The notes below the pieces were generated by a model. That model was not told the origin of the DNA and did not search any database. It saw only the letters and a list, made by a program, of their open reading frames with translations. Below, piece by piece: positions 16,509 to 24,611 of a stretch of DNA of 54,498 bases. The translations under genes and the position numbers were made by a program. The DNA is taken from positions 1 to 54,498 of the forward strand of contig JAIMBJ010000024.1 in NCBI GenBank assembly GCA_023511455.1, in the 5' to 3' direction. This DNA is from Bacillota bacterium. Lineage in GTDB: Bacteria > Armatimonadota > HRBIN16. Every line of letters starts with the position of its first letter. Position 1 is the first letter of the stretch.

Positions 16509-17249
16509 ATGTCGCGTGACGTGATTATTGTGGTGGGCTTGAGCGTCCTCTCTTTCGTGTCGGGGATGCTGGGGCTGGGAGTGGCTTTCGCCGCCATCCC
16601 ATTTCTGGGGCTGTTCATGAACAGCCTGGTGCACGAGGTGCAGCCGCTCAGCCTGACGCTGAACGGGGTTACTGCGCTGTTCGCGACCCTCGGCTTCGCC
16701 CGTTCGGGATACATCGACTGGAAGAAGGCGTTCACCCTGGCAGTGGTAACCACCGTCAGTGCACCCATTGGCGCGGTACTGGCACAGCGTATCCCCCAGA
16801 AAACCATCTGGATTATCTACTTCTTCGCGGTCGCCTATCTCGCGTACCGCCTGTTCAAACCGGTAAAAGGAGAAGGCACACAGGTGCCCAACTTCCCGCT
16901 GGCGCTGGTACTGGCAGTGCCCATCTCTATCCTGAGCGGTCTGCTGGGGGTAGGACCTGGCTTCCTGCTGATGCCCACGCTGATACTGGTGGGCTTCGAG
17001 CCGAAGATGGCGGCAGGCATCAATGCCTTCGCGGTGACGCCACCTTCGTTCTCTGCGCTGATACCGCATCTGTCTACCGCGCAGTGGGACATGCATATCA
17101 CCGTGTGGTGCATCGTGGTCGGTATCGTTTTCTCGTACCTGGGAGCAAAAGTCACCAGTTCGTATGTGCCCAACCAGCGGCTAAAGCAACTGTTTGGAGT
17201 GCTCATCGTGGTGATGACCCTGTACAAAATCTACACCTTGATACACTGA
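16509..17249 (+). CDS. TauE/SafE-type membrane transporter
   Basis: A 246-residue protein with seven or eight hydrophobic segments. The repeat halves of the TauE/SafE (DUF81) family are visible: FVSGMLGLGVAFAAIPFL in the first half and SILSGLLGVGPGFLLMPTL in the second, with APIGAVLAQRI between. These export sulfur compounds such as sulfite or sulfoacetate, or move other organic anions. GGAGG lies six bases before the ATG. In this operon it could move a thiolated or sulfonated product; no direct evidence. Confidence 0.85.
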   Translation: MSRDVIIVVGLSVLSFVSGMLGLGVAFAAIPFLGLFMNSLVHEVQPLSLTLNGVTALFATLGFARSGYIDWKKAFTLAVVTTVSAPIGAVLAQRIPQKTIWIIYFFAVAYLAYRLFKPVKGEGTQVPNFPLALVLAVPISILSGLLGVGPGFLLMPTLILVGFEPKMAAGINAFAVTPPSFSALIPHLSTAQWDMHITVWCIVVGIVFSYLGAKVTSSYVPNQRLKQLFGVLIVVMTLYKIYTLIH

Positions 17250-17262
17250 GGAGGAAAGAACA

Positions 17263-17631
17263 ATGGAAGTCAAAATCGTGCTCTGCAACTGCAAGGGGCT
17301 GTGTCCCTCCTTTAAGGAGACGGACATGGACACCCTGCTGTTTGAGATCGAGTCCGAGCTGGACGCCACGTATGCCGTGTTAAACGCGCAGCTGTGTGGG
17401 CAGGGCGGCAACGCCGTGCTCCGGGAGGTGCTTCGGAACGCCGGCGATGAGACCTACGTGGTAGTTGGCGCGTGTGCACCTGAAGCGCAGGTCAAGCTGT
17501 TCAAAAAGTTGTTGCGGGAGACCGGCTTCGATGAGCGTCGCTTCATTCCGGTGGACATCCGCAACACCAATAACGAGGGGGTTATTACCCGTCTGAAAGA
17601 GGCGGTACAACAGGTCGCGCAGGCAGCGTGA
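17263..17631 (+). CDS. Stand-alone HdrA-N-like cysteine protein
   Basis: A 122-residue soluble protein. Cysteines lie at C8, C10, C14 (VLCNCKGLCPSF), C45 (AQLCGQGG) and C71 (VVVGACAPEAQVKLFKKLL). The order CNC, LCG, V..AC.P....LF is that of the N-terminal domain of heterodisulfide reductase subunit A, but here it is a separate gene without the flavin domain. It may pass electrons or bind a cluster. It is the third redox protein in this operon. SD AGGAGG is clear. Confidence 0.6.
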   Translation: MEVKIVLCNCKGLCPSFKETDMDTLLFEIESELDATYAVLNAQLCGQGGNAVLREVLRNAGDETYVVVGACAPEAQVKLFKKLLRETGFDERRFIPVDIRNTNNEGVITRLKEAVQQVAQAA

Positions 17632-17671
17632 TACCGCGGCAGAGGTGCCACTCTCGCACGGGAGGTGAGAC

Positions 17672-18739
17672 ATGATTGTAGAAGCGCTCAAGGGCGGCCT
17701 CTTAGCCTTGCAGGATTACGTGGCTTACCACATCCTGACCTGCCTGATTCCGGCTTTCCTGCTGGCTGGCGGGATGGTGGCGTTCGTACCGAAGGAGGCG
17801 GTATTGCGCTATCTGGGCATCGCCACGCATCGAATCGTCACCTACATCAGCGCGGCGTTTGCCAGCTTTTTCGTGGCGGCGTGTTCCTGCACCGTCATCC
17901 CGGTCTCGGCAGGTGTGTACTTCGCTGGCGCGAGCCTCGGCGCGGCGTTTATCATCCTGTGGGTGGCTCCAGCCACCAACGTACTGGCGCTAACCTACAC
18001 CGGCGCGATTATCGGCTGGGACATGGCAGTGGTGCGCATTATCAGCGCGTTCCTGATGGCGGTGGTGGTGGGCAGCGTGATGACCTTCGCCTTCCGCCAC
18101 GAGGAGATGCAGCGGCTGGTAGAGGCGCAGTCAGCGAATGCAGGACCAGCCACAGACCCCACCGCGCACGTGCGATGGCGCGACATCGTGCTGTTGCTGC
18201 TCATCGTGAGCGACCTGCTCGCGCCCAACTACGTCATCCGCACCGGCCCCTACTGGCAGAAGGTGGTGGTCTGGGCGGCAGGCATGGTCATCGTCGCGTT
18301 GTATGCCTGGCGCACCAAGACATCGGAGGAAATCCGCCACTGGCTGGGCGAGACGTGGTGGTTCGTACGCATCATCCTGCCGCTGTTGCTGGTAGGCGTG
18401 TTCATCGTGGGCGTTATCGGTGCGCTGTTGCCGCAGTCGCTGGTGGAGCGACTGGTGGGCGGAAACAGCCTGCGGGCGTCGTTCATCGCGACTCTGGTGG
18501 GTGCCATCAGCTACTTCGCCACCATGACCGAAGCGCCTTTCGTGCACAAGCTCATGCAGCTGGGTATGGGTAAGGGACCCGCTCTCGCGCTGTTGCTGAC
18601 GGGACCGGGGCTGAGCCTGCCCAACTGGATTGCCATCGCGCGGGTGTTTGGCGCGCGCAAGTCAGCGGTATATGTGGTCACGCTGATTGTGCTGGGCACA
18701 ATCGTCGGCTGGGCGGCAGGCAGTCTGGTATGGCGATAA
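17672..18739 (+). CDS. ArsP/DUF318-type permease
   Basis: A 355-residue inner-membrane protein with about eight to ten helices. The family cysteine motif is C71-S-C73 in FVAACSCTVIPVSAGVY, comparable to the TPFCSCS of ArsP methylarsenite permeases. The repeat half has SYFATMTEAPFVHKLM. The usual third cysteine is replaced by alanine or phenylalanine nearby, so the ligand set is reduced. GGGAGGTGAG precedes the ATG. Its presence with ArsR, ArsF and ArsG supports a role in arsenical or metal-thiol efflux. Confidence 0.82.
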   Translation: MIVEALKGGLLALQDYVAYHILTCLIPAFLLAGGMVAFVPKEAVLRYLGIATHRIVTYISAAFASFFVAACSCTVIPVSAGVYFAGASLGAAFIILWVAPATNVLALTYTGAIIGWDMAVVRIISAFLMAVVVGSVMTFAFRHEEMQRLVEAQSANAGPATDPTAHVRWRDIVLLLLIVSDLLAPNYVIRTGPYWQKVVVWAAGMVIVALYAWRTKTSEEIRHWLGETWWFVRIILPLLLVGVFIVGVIGALLPQSLVERLVGGNSLRASFIATLVGAISYFATMTEAPFVHKLMQLGMGKGPALALLLTGPGLSLPNWIAIARVFGARKSAVYVVTLIVLGTIVGWAAGSLVWR

Positions 18740-18766
18740 ACTTCTCAAAAACAAGGAGGTGAAGAC

Positions 18767-19030
18767 ATGAAGATAGAGGTACTGGGCTCGGGTTGCCCGC
18801 GATGCCATACGCTGGAAAAGAACGCCAAGGAGGCAGTCAAGCAACTCGGCATCGAGGCGGAGGTGGAACACATCACCAACCTGCAGCACTCCATCAAGCG
18901 GATGCAGGAGGTGCGAGCGCTCAGCACGCCTGCGCTGGTGGTAGACGACAAGCTGGTGGTGCAGGGCAAGGTGCCTTCTGTGCCTGAACTGGTGCAGACG
19001 CTCACGTCCCTGATGGCAACGGAAGGGTAG
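18767..19030 (+). CDS. Small thioredoxin-fold protein (thioredoxin_3 type)
   Basis: An 87-residue cytoplasmic protein starting MKIEVLGSGCPRCHTLEKNA, with the C10-P-R-C13 pair, a helix, and the cis-Pro strand LSTPALVVDDKLV. The family is known as redox-active disulfide protein 2 and often sits next to DUF318 permeases. It could play the role of ArsE, the small partner of ArsF. AAGGAGGTG lies six bases before the ATG. It is the last gene of the seven-gene operon. Confidence 0.86.
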   Translation: MKIEVLGSGCPRCHTLEKNAKEAVKQLGIEAEVEHITNLQHSIKRMQEVRALSTPALVVDDKLVVQGKVPSVPELVQTLTSLMATEG

Positions 19031-19085
19031 CCGGCGCAGGAAAGACGCGCTCTGGGGTAGAATTAGCAAGTGGAGGACTTCTTTG

Positions 19086-19328
19086 ATGCCCAGAGTGCGC
19101 GTACTCGTCACGCTGAAACCCACCTTGCTGGACGCCCAGGGCAGGACGGTGCAGGATGCGCTGCACGCCCTGGGCTATCAAAACGTGAATCAGGTGCGTA
19201 TCGGCAAGGTGATCGAGCTGGACATTGCCGACGAAGGGCAGCCGGTGGAGGCACAGGTGAAAGAGATGTGCGACCGCCTGCTGGCAAACCCGGTCACCGA
19301 GCTGTATGAGATTGAGGTGCTGGAATGA
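19086..19328 (+). CDS. purS: FGAM synthase subunit PurS
   Basis: Small bridging subunit of the PurSQL complex in purine synthesis. It has 80 residues: [20 protein letters not shown], then [19 protein letters not shown] and the final strand YEIEVLE. GGAGG (19072-19076) is nine bases from the ATG; a TTG at 19083 in the same frame is also possible. It overlaps purQ by four bases. purL is not in the window. Confidence 0.95.
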   Translation: MPRVRVLVTLKPTLLDAQGRTVQDALHALGYQNVNQVRIGKVIELDIADEGQPVEAQVKEMCDRLLANPVTELYEIEVLE

Positions 19329-20026
19329 GATTCGGGGTGGTGGTGTTCCCCGGCTCGAACTGCGATGCCGACACCTACTACGCCATCCGTGATGTACTGC
19401 AACAGCCGGTGGAATATATCTGGCATCAGGACAACGACCTGCACGGCGTGGATTGCGTCATCCTGCCGGGTGGCTTTTCGTACGGCGACTATTTGCGGTG
19501 CGGCGCGATTGCCCGCTTCTCGGCAGTGATGCAGGCGGTGGAAGAGTTCGCCCGGCAGGGGGGACTGGTTATCGGCATCTGCAACGGCTTCCAGATTCTG
19601 TGCGAGGCGCACCTGTTGCCGGGTGCGCTGGTGCGCAACGAAGGGTTGCGCTTTGTCTGCAAGCATGTCTATCTGCGCGTAGAGAACGCCGATACCCCCT
19701 TTACCAACCGGTGTCAGGTGGGCGAAGTGCTGCGCATCCCCATCGCACACGGGGAAGGGCGCTACGTGTGCGACCGCGAAACCCTGCAGGAGCTGCAGGC
19801 GAACAACCAGATACTCTTCCGCTACTGCGATAGCAGTGGCGCGTTGACGAAGGAGAGCAATCCCAACGGTTCGCTGGCGAACATCGCTGGCATCGCCAAC
19901 GAGCATTTCAACGTCATGGGCATGATGCCCCATCCGGAACGCGCCTGCGAGGCGATTTTAGGCTCTGAAGACGGTCTGAAGATTTTTCATTCTATCGTGC
20001 ACTCCGCGCTGGCGGCAGCACGGTAA
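19325..20026 (+). CDS. purQ: FGAM synthase glutaminase subunit PurQ
   Basis: Class I glutamine amidotransferase that feeds ammonia to PurL. At 233 residues it has usual length. The start [15 protein letters not shown], the oxyanion strand [14 protein letters not shown], the nucleophile cysteine in GICNGFQIL, and the H-E pair in MPHPERACE are all present. The conserved HGEGRY loop is also seen. Translation is coupled to purS (ATGA). Confidence 0.97.
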   Translation: MRFGVVVFPGSNCDADTYYAIRDVLQQPVEYIWHQDNDLHGVDCVILPGGFSYGDYLRCGAIARFSAVMQAVEEFARQGGLVIGICNGFQILCEAHLLPGALVRNEGLRFVCKHVYLRVENADTPFTNRCQVGEVLRIPIAHGEGRYVCDRETLQELQANNQILFRYCDSSGALTKESNPNGSLANIAGIANEHFNVMGMMPHPERACEAILGSEDGLKIFHSIVHSALAAAR

Positions 20027-20041
20027 CGGGGAAGGTGAAAC

Positions 20042-20641
20042 ATGGCGAACTTCAAAGAGGGCGACCGCGTGCGGATTGTATCGCGCGAACAGACGAGCGA
20101 AGACACCAAAGAGCGTGCTTACTACCCCTACATGGGTGGCTTGCGAGGCACTATCTACCGCCTGTACAGCGACGGGCGCGCCGCGGTGCAGGTGGACTTA
20201 GACAGCCTGCCGGAGACGGTGCTGACCCGCCACACCGAGGCGCAGGAGCGCATGAAGAACCGATGGATCGAGAGCCTTTCGGAGGAGGCACGCTCCCGCC
20301 TGACGCCGGAGGAGCGTGAGTTTCACCTGAACTACGTGTTACTGGTGCGCGTGGAGGACCTGCAACCCGAAGGCAAACGCACCCGAGCGACATCGACCGC
20401 CAAAACCACCGAGCCGCAGAACAAAGCCGCAACAACCCGCCCCGTTTCCAGGTCTGCCGCCGACACCGCTGCCGTTGAGCCAAAGGCGCGTGCCTCTTCG
20501 GCAAAAGAGCCGATGCCTCCTCAGCAGAAAGCGCAGGCATCCGTCACCTCCACCACTGAGGTGCCCAAACGCAAAACGCTGAAAGACCTCGAAAAGGCGG
20601 AAGAGGAGTTCCTGAAGAGCCGACAGCAGCGCAAGCGTTAG
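20042..20641 (+). CDS. Unrecognised protein with SH3-like start and basic tail
   Basis: A 199-residue protein. The first 60 residues read like a small beta-barrel (FKEGDRVRIVSREQTSED, then RGTIYRLYSDGRAAVQVD), as in KOW/SH3-type domains. A middle helical part (EEARSRLTPEEREFH) leads to a long low-complexity tail rich in T, A, P and K, which should be disordered, ending in a charged helix (KDLEKAEEEFLKSRQQRKR). It may bind nucleic acid. It follows purQ by 15 bases. No function is claimed. Confidence 0.65.
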   Translation: MANFKEGDRVRIVSREQTSEDTKERAYYPYMGGLRGTIYRLYSDGRAAVQVDLDSLPETVLTRHTEAQERMKNRWIESLSEEARSRLTPEEREFHLNYVLLVRVEDLQPEGKRTRATSTAKTTEPQNKAATTRPVSRSAADTAAVEPKARASSAKEPMPPQQKAQASVTSTTEVPKRKTLKDLEKAEEEFLKSRQQRKR

Positions 20642-20645
20642 GCGT

Positions 20646-20718
20646 TTGCAAAATGGCATGGCTTTGCGGTATCCTTAAGGATGGAACCACCGCATCGTTG
20701 CGGGTTTAGTGGTTCCAT
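20646..20718 (+). promoter_or_regulatory. Promoter and long leader hairpin of the peroxiredoxin gene
   Basis: A TTGCAA (20646-20651), 18-bp spacer, TATCCT (20670-20675) promoter is predicted to start near 20682. Just there, ATGGAACCAC (20681-20690) plus CGCA (20691-20694) pairs with TGCG (20699-20702) and GTGGTTCCAT (20709-20718): a 14-bp stem with a TCGT tetraloop and one six-base bulge. The mRNA would begin inside this hairpin, which suggests stability or regulatory control. It could also be part of the terminator region of the preceding gene, although no T-run follows. Confidence 0.55.
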
Positions 20719-20744
20719 AGACTATCCAACGGAGGAGGTGCGCG

Positions 20745-21404
20745 ATGTCGGCCGAAATGACGGAAGTCGTGAAGCCCGTTGGCTTGCCGCGCTTGAACGA
20801 GCCTGCCCCCGATTTTGAAGCCGTGACCACGCATGGGAAGATTCGATTGTCCGACTACCGTGGACGCTGGCTCGTTCTGTTCTAGCATCCGGCTGATTTC
20901 ACCCCCGTGTGTACCACCGAGTTCATCGCCTTTACAGAAATCTACCCGGAGCTCCAGAAGCGCGGGGTGGACCTGCTGGGCTTGAGTATCGACAGCGTTT
21001 ACTCACACATCGCATGGGTGCGCAACATCAAGGAGAAGACAGGCGTAGAGATCCCCTTCCCGATTATCGCCGACCTGAACAAAGAGGTCGCTACGCTGTA
21101 CGGGATGATTATGCCCGGCGAGAGCAAGACCGAGACCTCGCGCTGTGTATTTGTCATCGACCCGGACGGCATTCTGCGGGCGATGATTTACTACCCGTTG
21201 ACCACAGGGCGCAACATGCACGAGATTCTGCGGTTGATCGATGCTCTGCAGACCACCGATAAGTACAAGGTCGCCACGCCCGCAAACTGGAAGCCGGGCG
21301 ATAAGGTCATCGTGCCTCCGCCCACGACATTAGAGGAAGCGGAGGAGCGTGTCAAAGCGGGATATGAGTGCACCGACTGGTACCTGTGCAAGAAGGAGCT
21401 GTAG
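20745..21404 (+). pseudogene. Peroxiredoxin (AhpC/TSA type) with in-frame TAG at codon 47
   Basis: Reduces peroxides with a cysteine. From the ATG at 20745 (GGAGGAGGTG upstream) the frame gives a complete 1-Cys-type peroxiredoxin of about 218 residues. The start LNEPAPDFEAVTTHGKIRL is followed by WLVLF, then TAG at 20883-20885, then HPADFTPVC with the peroxidatic cysteine at position 56. Family members have S (or Y) at the TAG position (LFSHPADF), so one base (TCG to TAG) explains it. Everything after is intact, including [17 protein letters not shown] and the C-terminal domain. The GTG at 20907 has no SD and would remove the N-terminal strands. It is either a recent knock-out, a sequence error, or suppressed. 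Confidence 0.8.
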
Positions 21405-21407
21405 GCG

Positions 21408-21623
21408 ATGGCATGTATCAGCGCAGACGGCACGCTGACCGCGTCAGCACGGAAGATACTGGAAGCCCTCAGCGAGCCTGCAACACCCGAGGAGATTGCG
21501 CACACCACAGGGCTTCCTCTCTTCAGGGTGCGTAGCGGTCTGCGCGAGATGGCACAGGCGGGTCTGGTCGAAGAGAAAGAAGGGCGCTATAGCCTGACGG
21601 AAAGCGGAAGGCAGAAGTTATAG
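21408..21623 (+). CDS. Small winged-helix protein
   Basis: A 71-residue DNA-binding-type protein: ALSEPATPEEIAHTTGLP, then recognition helix FRVRSGLREMAQAGLVEE, and a short wing KEGRYSLTESGRQKL. This is a MarR/DprA-type winged helix standing alone. It starts three bases after the peroxiredoxin, with GAAGGAG inside the preceding gene as SD, and is likely co-transcribed. A peroxide-sensing role would be guesswork. Terminated by the hairpin at 21639. Confidence 0.75.
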   Translation: MACISADGTLTASARKILEALSEPATPEEIAHTTGLPLFRVRSGLREMAQAGLVEEKEGRYSLTESGRQKL

Positions 21624-21638
21624 CTGCCCTCACCCTTT

Positions 21639-21667
21639 ACCCCTCTCCCACGCTGCGGGAGAGGGGT
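21639..21667. terminator. Hairpin between convergent genes (CCCCTCTCC repeat family)
   Basis: ACCCCTCTCCC (21639-21649), 7-base loop, GGGAGAGGGGT (21657-21667): an 11-bp perfect stem between the wHTH gene and the minus-strand lipoprotein gene. The same arms with flanking CCCTCACCC occur at 46223-46250 and 50433-50455, so this is also a member of a dispersed repeat. Confidence 0.65.
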
Positions 21668-21673
21668 GTTCGT

Positions 21674-22375
21674 CTATGACCGCACCTCTATCTGCCAGTC
21701 CACAATGTCTAAATCGGGGTCGTTGCCGTCGACCACATCCCCGACCGGTTCCAGATTGGTATCGCTGTTGCGGACAACGCGGTCGGTGTCGGTCTGGATA
21801 GTGAGGTAGGTGTTCGGGAACTGGCGCGAATCGCCCAGAGCATCCCACATCTTTAAGGAGGTGTCCGTGGGGTCTTTGGGGGTACGGTCGGTGGCGATGA
21901 TATTGACTTGAAGGACCCGGATATCCGCCGGCTCTTGCCCGTCCCGTGCAATACTACCGAAATCGATCACCACGCGCACACTCTTGCCGTCTGCGCTGAC
22001 AGTGGCTTCCAGGGGTGGTCCCAGCGGCTGAAACACCTGCAGGCGGTCGGGGTCCAGCACCCTGTAGAGCATAAATCCATTAAACGGCAGCGCGCTGTAA
22101 TGCTCTATGAAGAACTGAAAGGAACCCGTCGCGAAGCCGTTACCGCCCCACGGAGGTGCAACCGGCGGCACCGGGCCGTTGACGCCCAGAAAATCGCCGT
22201 CGTTGTCAATGAGAATGAAGTAGTGATAATCGGGGCGCACCTGCCCCGCGACGCGAAACTGTACCACCAGCCGCTTGCTGACAGCCTGTCCCGTTTCAGG
22301 AAAACGGGCACAACCGGCAAGTAGTAGAAAGAGAAGCAGACAGGTTGCCTGAAAGTGAACGCGAGTGTACATCAT
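21674..22375 (-). CDS. Secreted lipoprotein of unknown function
   Basis: A 233-residue protein starting at ATG 22375 (or the next ATG at 22372), directly followed by a lipoprotein signal: hydrophobic CLLLFLLLAGC, with C22 as lipid anchor in a perfect lipobox. The mature part is beta-rich (VVQFRVAGQVRPDYHYFILIDND) and is near-certainly surface-exposed. The longer reading up to 22555 overlaps the promoter of the divergent prepilin gene and is rejected. No family was recognised. Confidence 0.75.
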   Translation of the reverse strand: MMYTRVHFQATCLLLFLLLAGCARFPETGQAVSKRLVVQFRVAGQVRPDYHYFILIDNDGDFLGVNGPVPPVAPPWGGNGFATGSFQFFIEHYSALPFNGFMLYRVLDPDRLQVFQPLGPPLEATVSADGKSVRVVIDFGSIARDGQEPADIRVLQVNIIATDRTPKDPTDTSLKMWDALGDSRQFPNTYLTIQTDTDRVVRNSDTNLEPVGDVVDGNDPDLDIVDWQIEVRS

Positions 22376-22502
22376 CTTCGCTGCCGTTGATTCGCCGGTG
22401 CTTCCTGCGTCACCTGCTTGCTGGAGTGGGCACGTCGGCTGTGTCTGGCAGGGACACTCTGAAACATTTTTCTCAAAACGATGAGAATCTCCTGTAACCC
22501 GC

Positions 22503-22531
22503 TTGACAAATTTGGTCCCCTCGTATATAAT
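22503..22531 (+). promoter_or_regulatory. Perfect sigma-70-type consensus promoter
   Basis: TTGACA (22503-22508), 17-bp spacer, TATAAT (22526-22531): both hexamers and the spacing are exact consensus. The predicted start is about 22538, some 20 bases before the GGAAGGAGG ribosome site of the prepilin gene. Confidence 0.85.
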
Positions 22532-22566
22532 GGGAGTACTTAAGCGAATAACCATTCGGAAGGAGG

Positions 22567-23346
22567 CAGTCTCCCAGGCAACGCAAGGCGTTTACCCTGA
22601 TTGAGCTGCTCGTTGTTATCGCGATTATCGCGATACTAGCAGCGATCCTGTTCCCGGTGTTCGCGCGAGCCCGCGAGAAGGCGCGGCAGACCAGCCGCCT
22701 CAGCAACATGAAGCAGTTGGGCTTGGCGATGCTGCAGTACGCTCAGGACTACGATGGATACATGTATCACCTGAACGGCCGCGGCTTCAACTTCCCCGGG
22801 TGCACCATATGTAACAATACAGGTTGCTGCACCGGTAATCCGTGGTGTGACCCGGAGATCGTCGCCGACCCTGATCTGGGTCCGCGCAAGTACATCGCGG
22901 CACTGCTGCCTTACATCAAGAACACCGACATCTTCTACTGCCCATCTGATGCCTACAAGCGACAGCACATCTGCCGAAGCACTTACGGCGGTATCGGACC
23001 ACGTCCGGACAACCAGTATGACCACTTCTACACCAGCTACCGCTTCTGGAACACGGCAGGGTGTACAGGCATCGGAGGCACTATGGAGCAGCCGGGGCAG
23101 GTGCGCATTGACCAGGAGGCATGGTTCCCGCCCTTAGGCGAAGGATGGGGCAGCCCGAGCTGCTCGAACCCGAACATGAAGCCACTCTATCCCGCGCGCA
23201 TTCAGATGTTCCGCGAAGATGTGCCGCTGCACATGGACCCGCAGACTGGACCGTTCGGCGCGGTTTACGCCGTGAACATCTGCTTCCGCGATGGACACGC
23301 CAAAATCTGGTTCCGCGAGCCGAACCGCGTCTATCCGGATGAGTAA
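22567..23346 (+). pseudogene. Prepilin-type DUF1559 protein lacking a start codon
   Basis: Secreted pilin-like protein. The frame reads [18 protein letters not shown] with the prepilin cleavage site A-FTLIE, then [17 protein letters not shown] and DUF1559 features ([25 protein letters not shown], final [10 protein letters not shown]). The SD GGAAGGAGG ends at 22566 and the promoter is perfect, yet no ATG, GTG, TTG or other usual start lies between the TAA at 22549-22551 and the cleavage motif. The GTG at 22657 would lose the whole signal. So the start codon appears lost (for example deletion of one ATG after the SD). A second, intact paralogue is at 30573-31325. Confidence 0.75.
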
Positions 23347-23366
23347 TCGGTTCCTTGAATAATCAT

Positions 23367-23400
23367 CCCCTGGGGAGCAAACCTCCTCAGGGGGTTTTTT
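23367..23400 (+). terminator. Intrinsic terminator
   Basis: CCCCTGGGGAG (23367-23377), 5-base loop, CTCCTCAGGGG (23383-23393) with one G-U pair, followed by TTTTTT (23395-23400). A textbook rho-independent terminator for the prepilin gene. Confidence 0.92.
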
Positions 23401-23450
23401 ATCCGTGACCTCCGGCGCGCGTGGCAACGACACGAGACACTGGATGGGCA

Positions 23451-24296
23451 CTATTGCAGGGAGGTGGTTTTCTGCCTCTCCTCCCATACCACTTTTGCCC
23501 ACTCCGCTCCGAACAGGAACGCCTGTGTGGAGAAGTATGCCCACAGTAGAAGCACCACCGCTGCGCTCGCCGCACCGTATGCCGATTGCACACCTGTCAA
23601 CCCCAGGTAAACGCCCACCACCAGCTTACACAACGCGAACAGAAATGCACCGATGGCGGCACCCGCCCACACGTCCTGCCAGCGTAACTGCACATCGGGT
23701 AGAAGGCGGTAGGTGGTCGCGAAAAGCAGCGTTAACAACATCCATCCCGCAACAAAGTTCAGCCACCGCCACCCCGCCGAAACCGTCCTCCACCGCGCGG
23801 ACAGCGCGGAAAGCACCACATCCACTCCCAACCACACCACCAGCGCTGTCGCCGCGAGCAGCACCATCACCACCGCCAGCAGATGCTCACGCACGGTCGC
23901 ACGTAATCCCTGACTTTGTTGGCGGGTAGCCCATACGATATTGACCGCTGCCTTGAGCTGCCGGAAGAGCCGTGCCGCCCCGAAAAGCATCAGCAACAGG
24001 CTGATACCTGCAGCGGAAAAGGTGCTGGCAGGACGCTGGGTATTGCGCAGGACCTCCTGGGCGAAGCGTGCGCTCTCCTCGTTGACAGCCTGCCCCACCA
24101 CGTTGATCAGGTACTGCGACGCCACCTCCGGCTCGAGCACCAGTGCCGTCACCGCTACCGCCACCACCAGTAACGGCGACAGCGACAGCATCGCATAAAA
24201 GGCGATAGCAGCGGCGAGTAAAGGGGCATCGTGCTCGCGCCATCCGCGATACGCTTTTCTGGCGACCTGGAACCCGTGTTTTATCCGGTGAAACAT
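23451..24296 (-). CDS. YihY/BrkB-family membrane protein
   Basis: A 281-residue inner-membrane protein with six predicted helices. The family start GWREHDAPLLAAAIAFYAMLS is clear, followed by SLSPLLVVAVAV, ISLLLMLFGAARLF and the end WAYFSTQAFLFGAEW. It was once called RNase BN, wrongly; the role is unclear, perhaps in envelope or transport. AAGGGAG lies five bases upstream of the ATG. Confidence 0.93.
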   Translation of the reverse strand: MFHRIKHGFQVARKAYRGWREHDAPLLAAAIAFYAMLSLSPLLVVAVAVTALVLEPEVASQYLINVVGQAVNEESARFAQEVLRNTQRPASTFSAAGISLLLMLFGAARLFRQLKAAVNIVWATRQQSQGLRATVREHLLAVVMVLLAATALVVWLGVDVVLSALSARWRTVSAGWRWLNFVAGWMLLTLLFATTYRLLPDVQLRWQDVWAGAAIGAFLFALCKLVVGVYLGLTGVQSAYGAASAAVVLLLWAYFSTQAFLFGAEWAKVVWEERQKTTSLQ

Positions 24297-24611
24297 GGCG
24301 GCTCCCTTCTCTCATTGGAGATGTTCGGCATGCAGGAGGCGGATTCCGTTGCGAACAGGGAGGGGTGCGGTTGCACGTGGCGCTGCTGGGAACTTTTGCG
24401 TCGATATCCTCGTCAAGATAACTTGCTGTGTGTATCCTGTGAAACAAGCAGGAATACTGGTATAATATGGCACAATAACAGAGGGAAACAGCGACATACC
24501 CGAATATACCTTTCCCGACGCGGGCGCAATGCGCGTCCGTTTTTACGTATATCACCATGAGCCTCATGCCGAGGAGGGCATGAGAGGTTCAACAAGGAGC
24601 ATCAGACACCG
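24297..24611 (+). promoter_or_regulatory. Gap with greA promoter and structured leader
   Basis: Bases 24297-24437 show nothing beyond the YihY start region. A TGG-TATAAT extended -10 lies at 24458-24466. The leader that follows (about 24473-24611) has two hairpins: GACGCG (24517-24522) with CGCGTC (24532-24537) and a T5 run at 24540-24544, which resembles an attenuator; and CTCATGCC (24563-24570) with GGCATGAG (24577-24584), a perfect 8-bp stem just before the SD AACAAGGAG. Confidence 0.6.

Noticed and set aside
22376-22555. Longer N-terminus for the 21674 lipoprotein
   Set aside because: It would place 60 residues before a perfect lipobox signal and overlap the divergent consensus promoter.
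23405-23929. Plus-strand 174-residue Pro/Ser/Thr-rich frame opposite yihY
   Set aside because: Its low-complexity composition is the reverse shadow of the hydrophobic YihY sequence.
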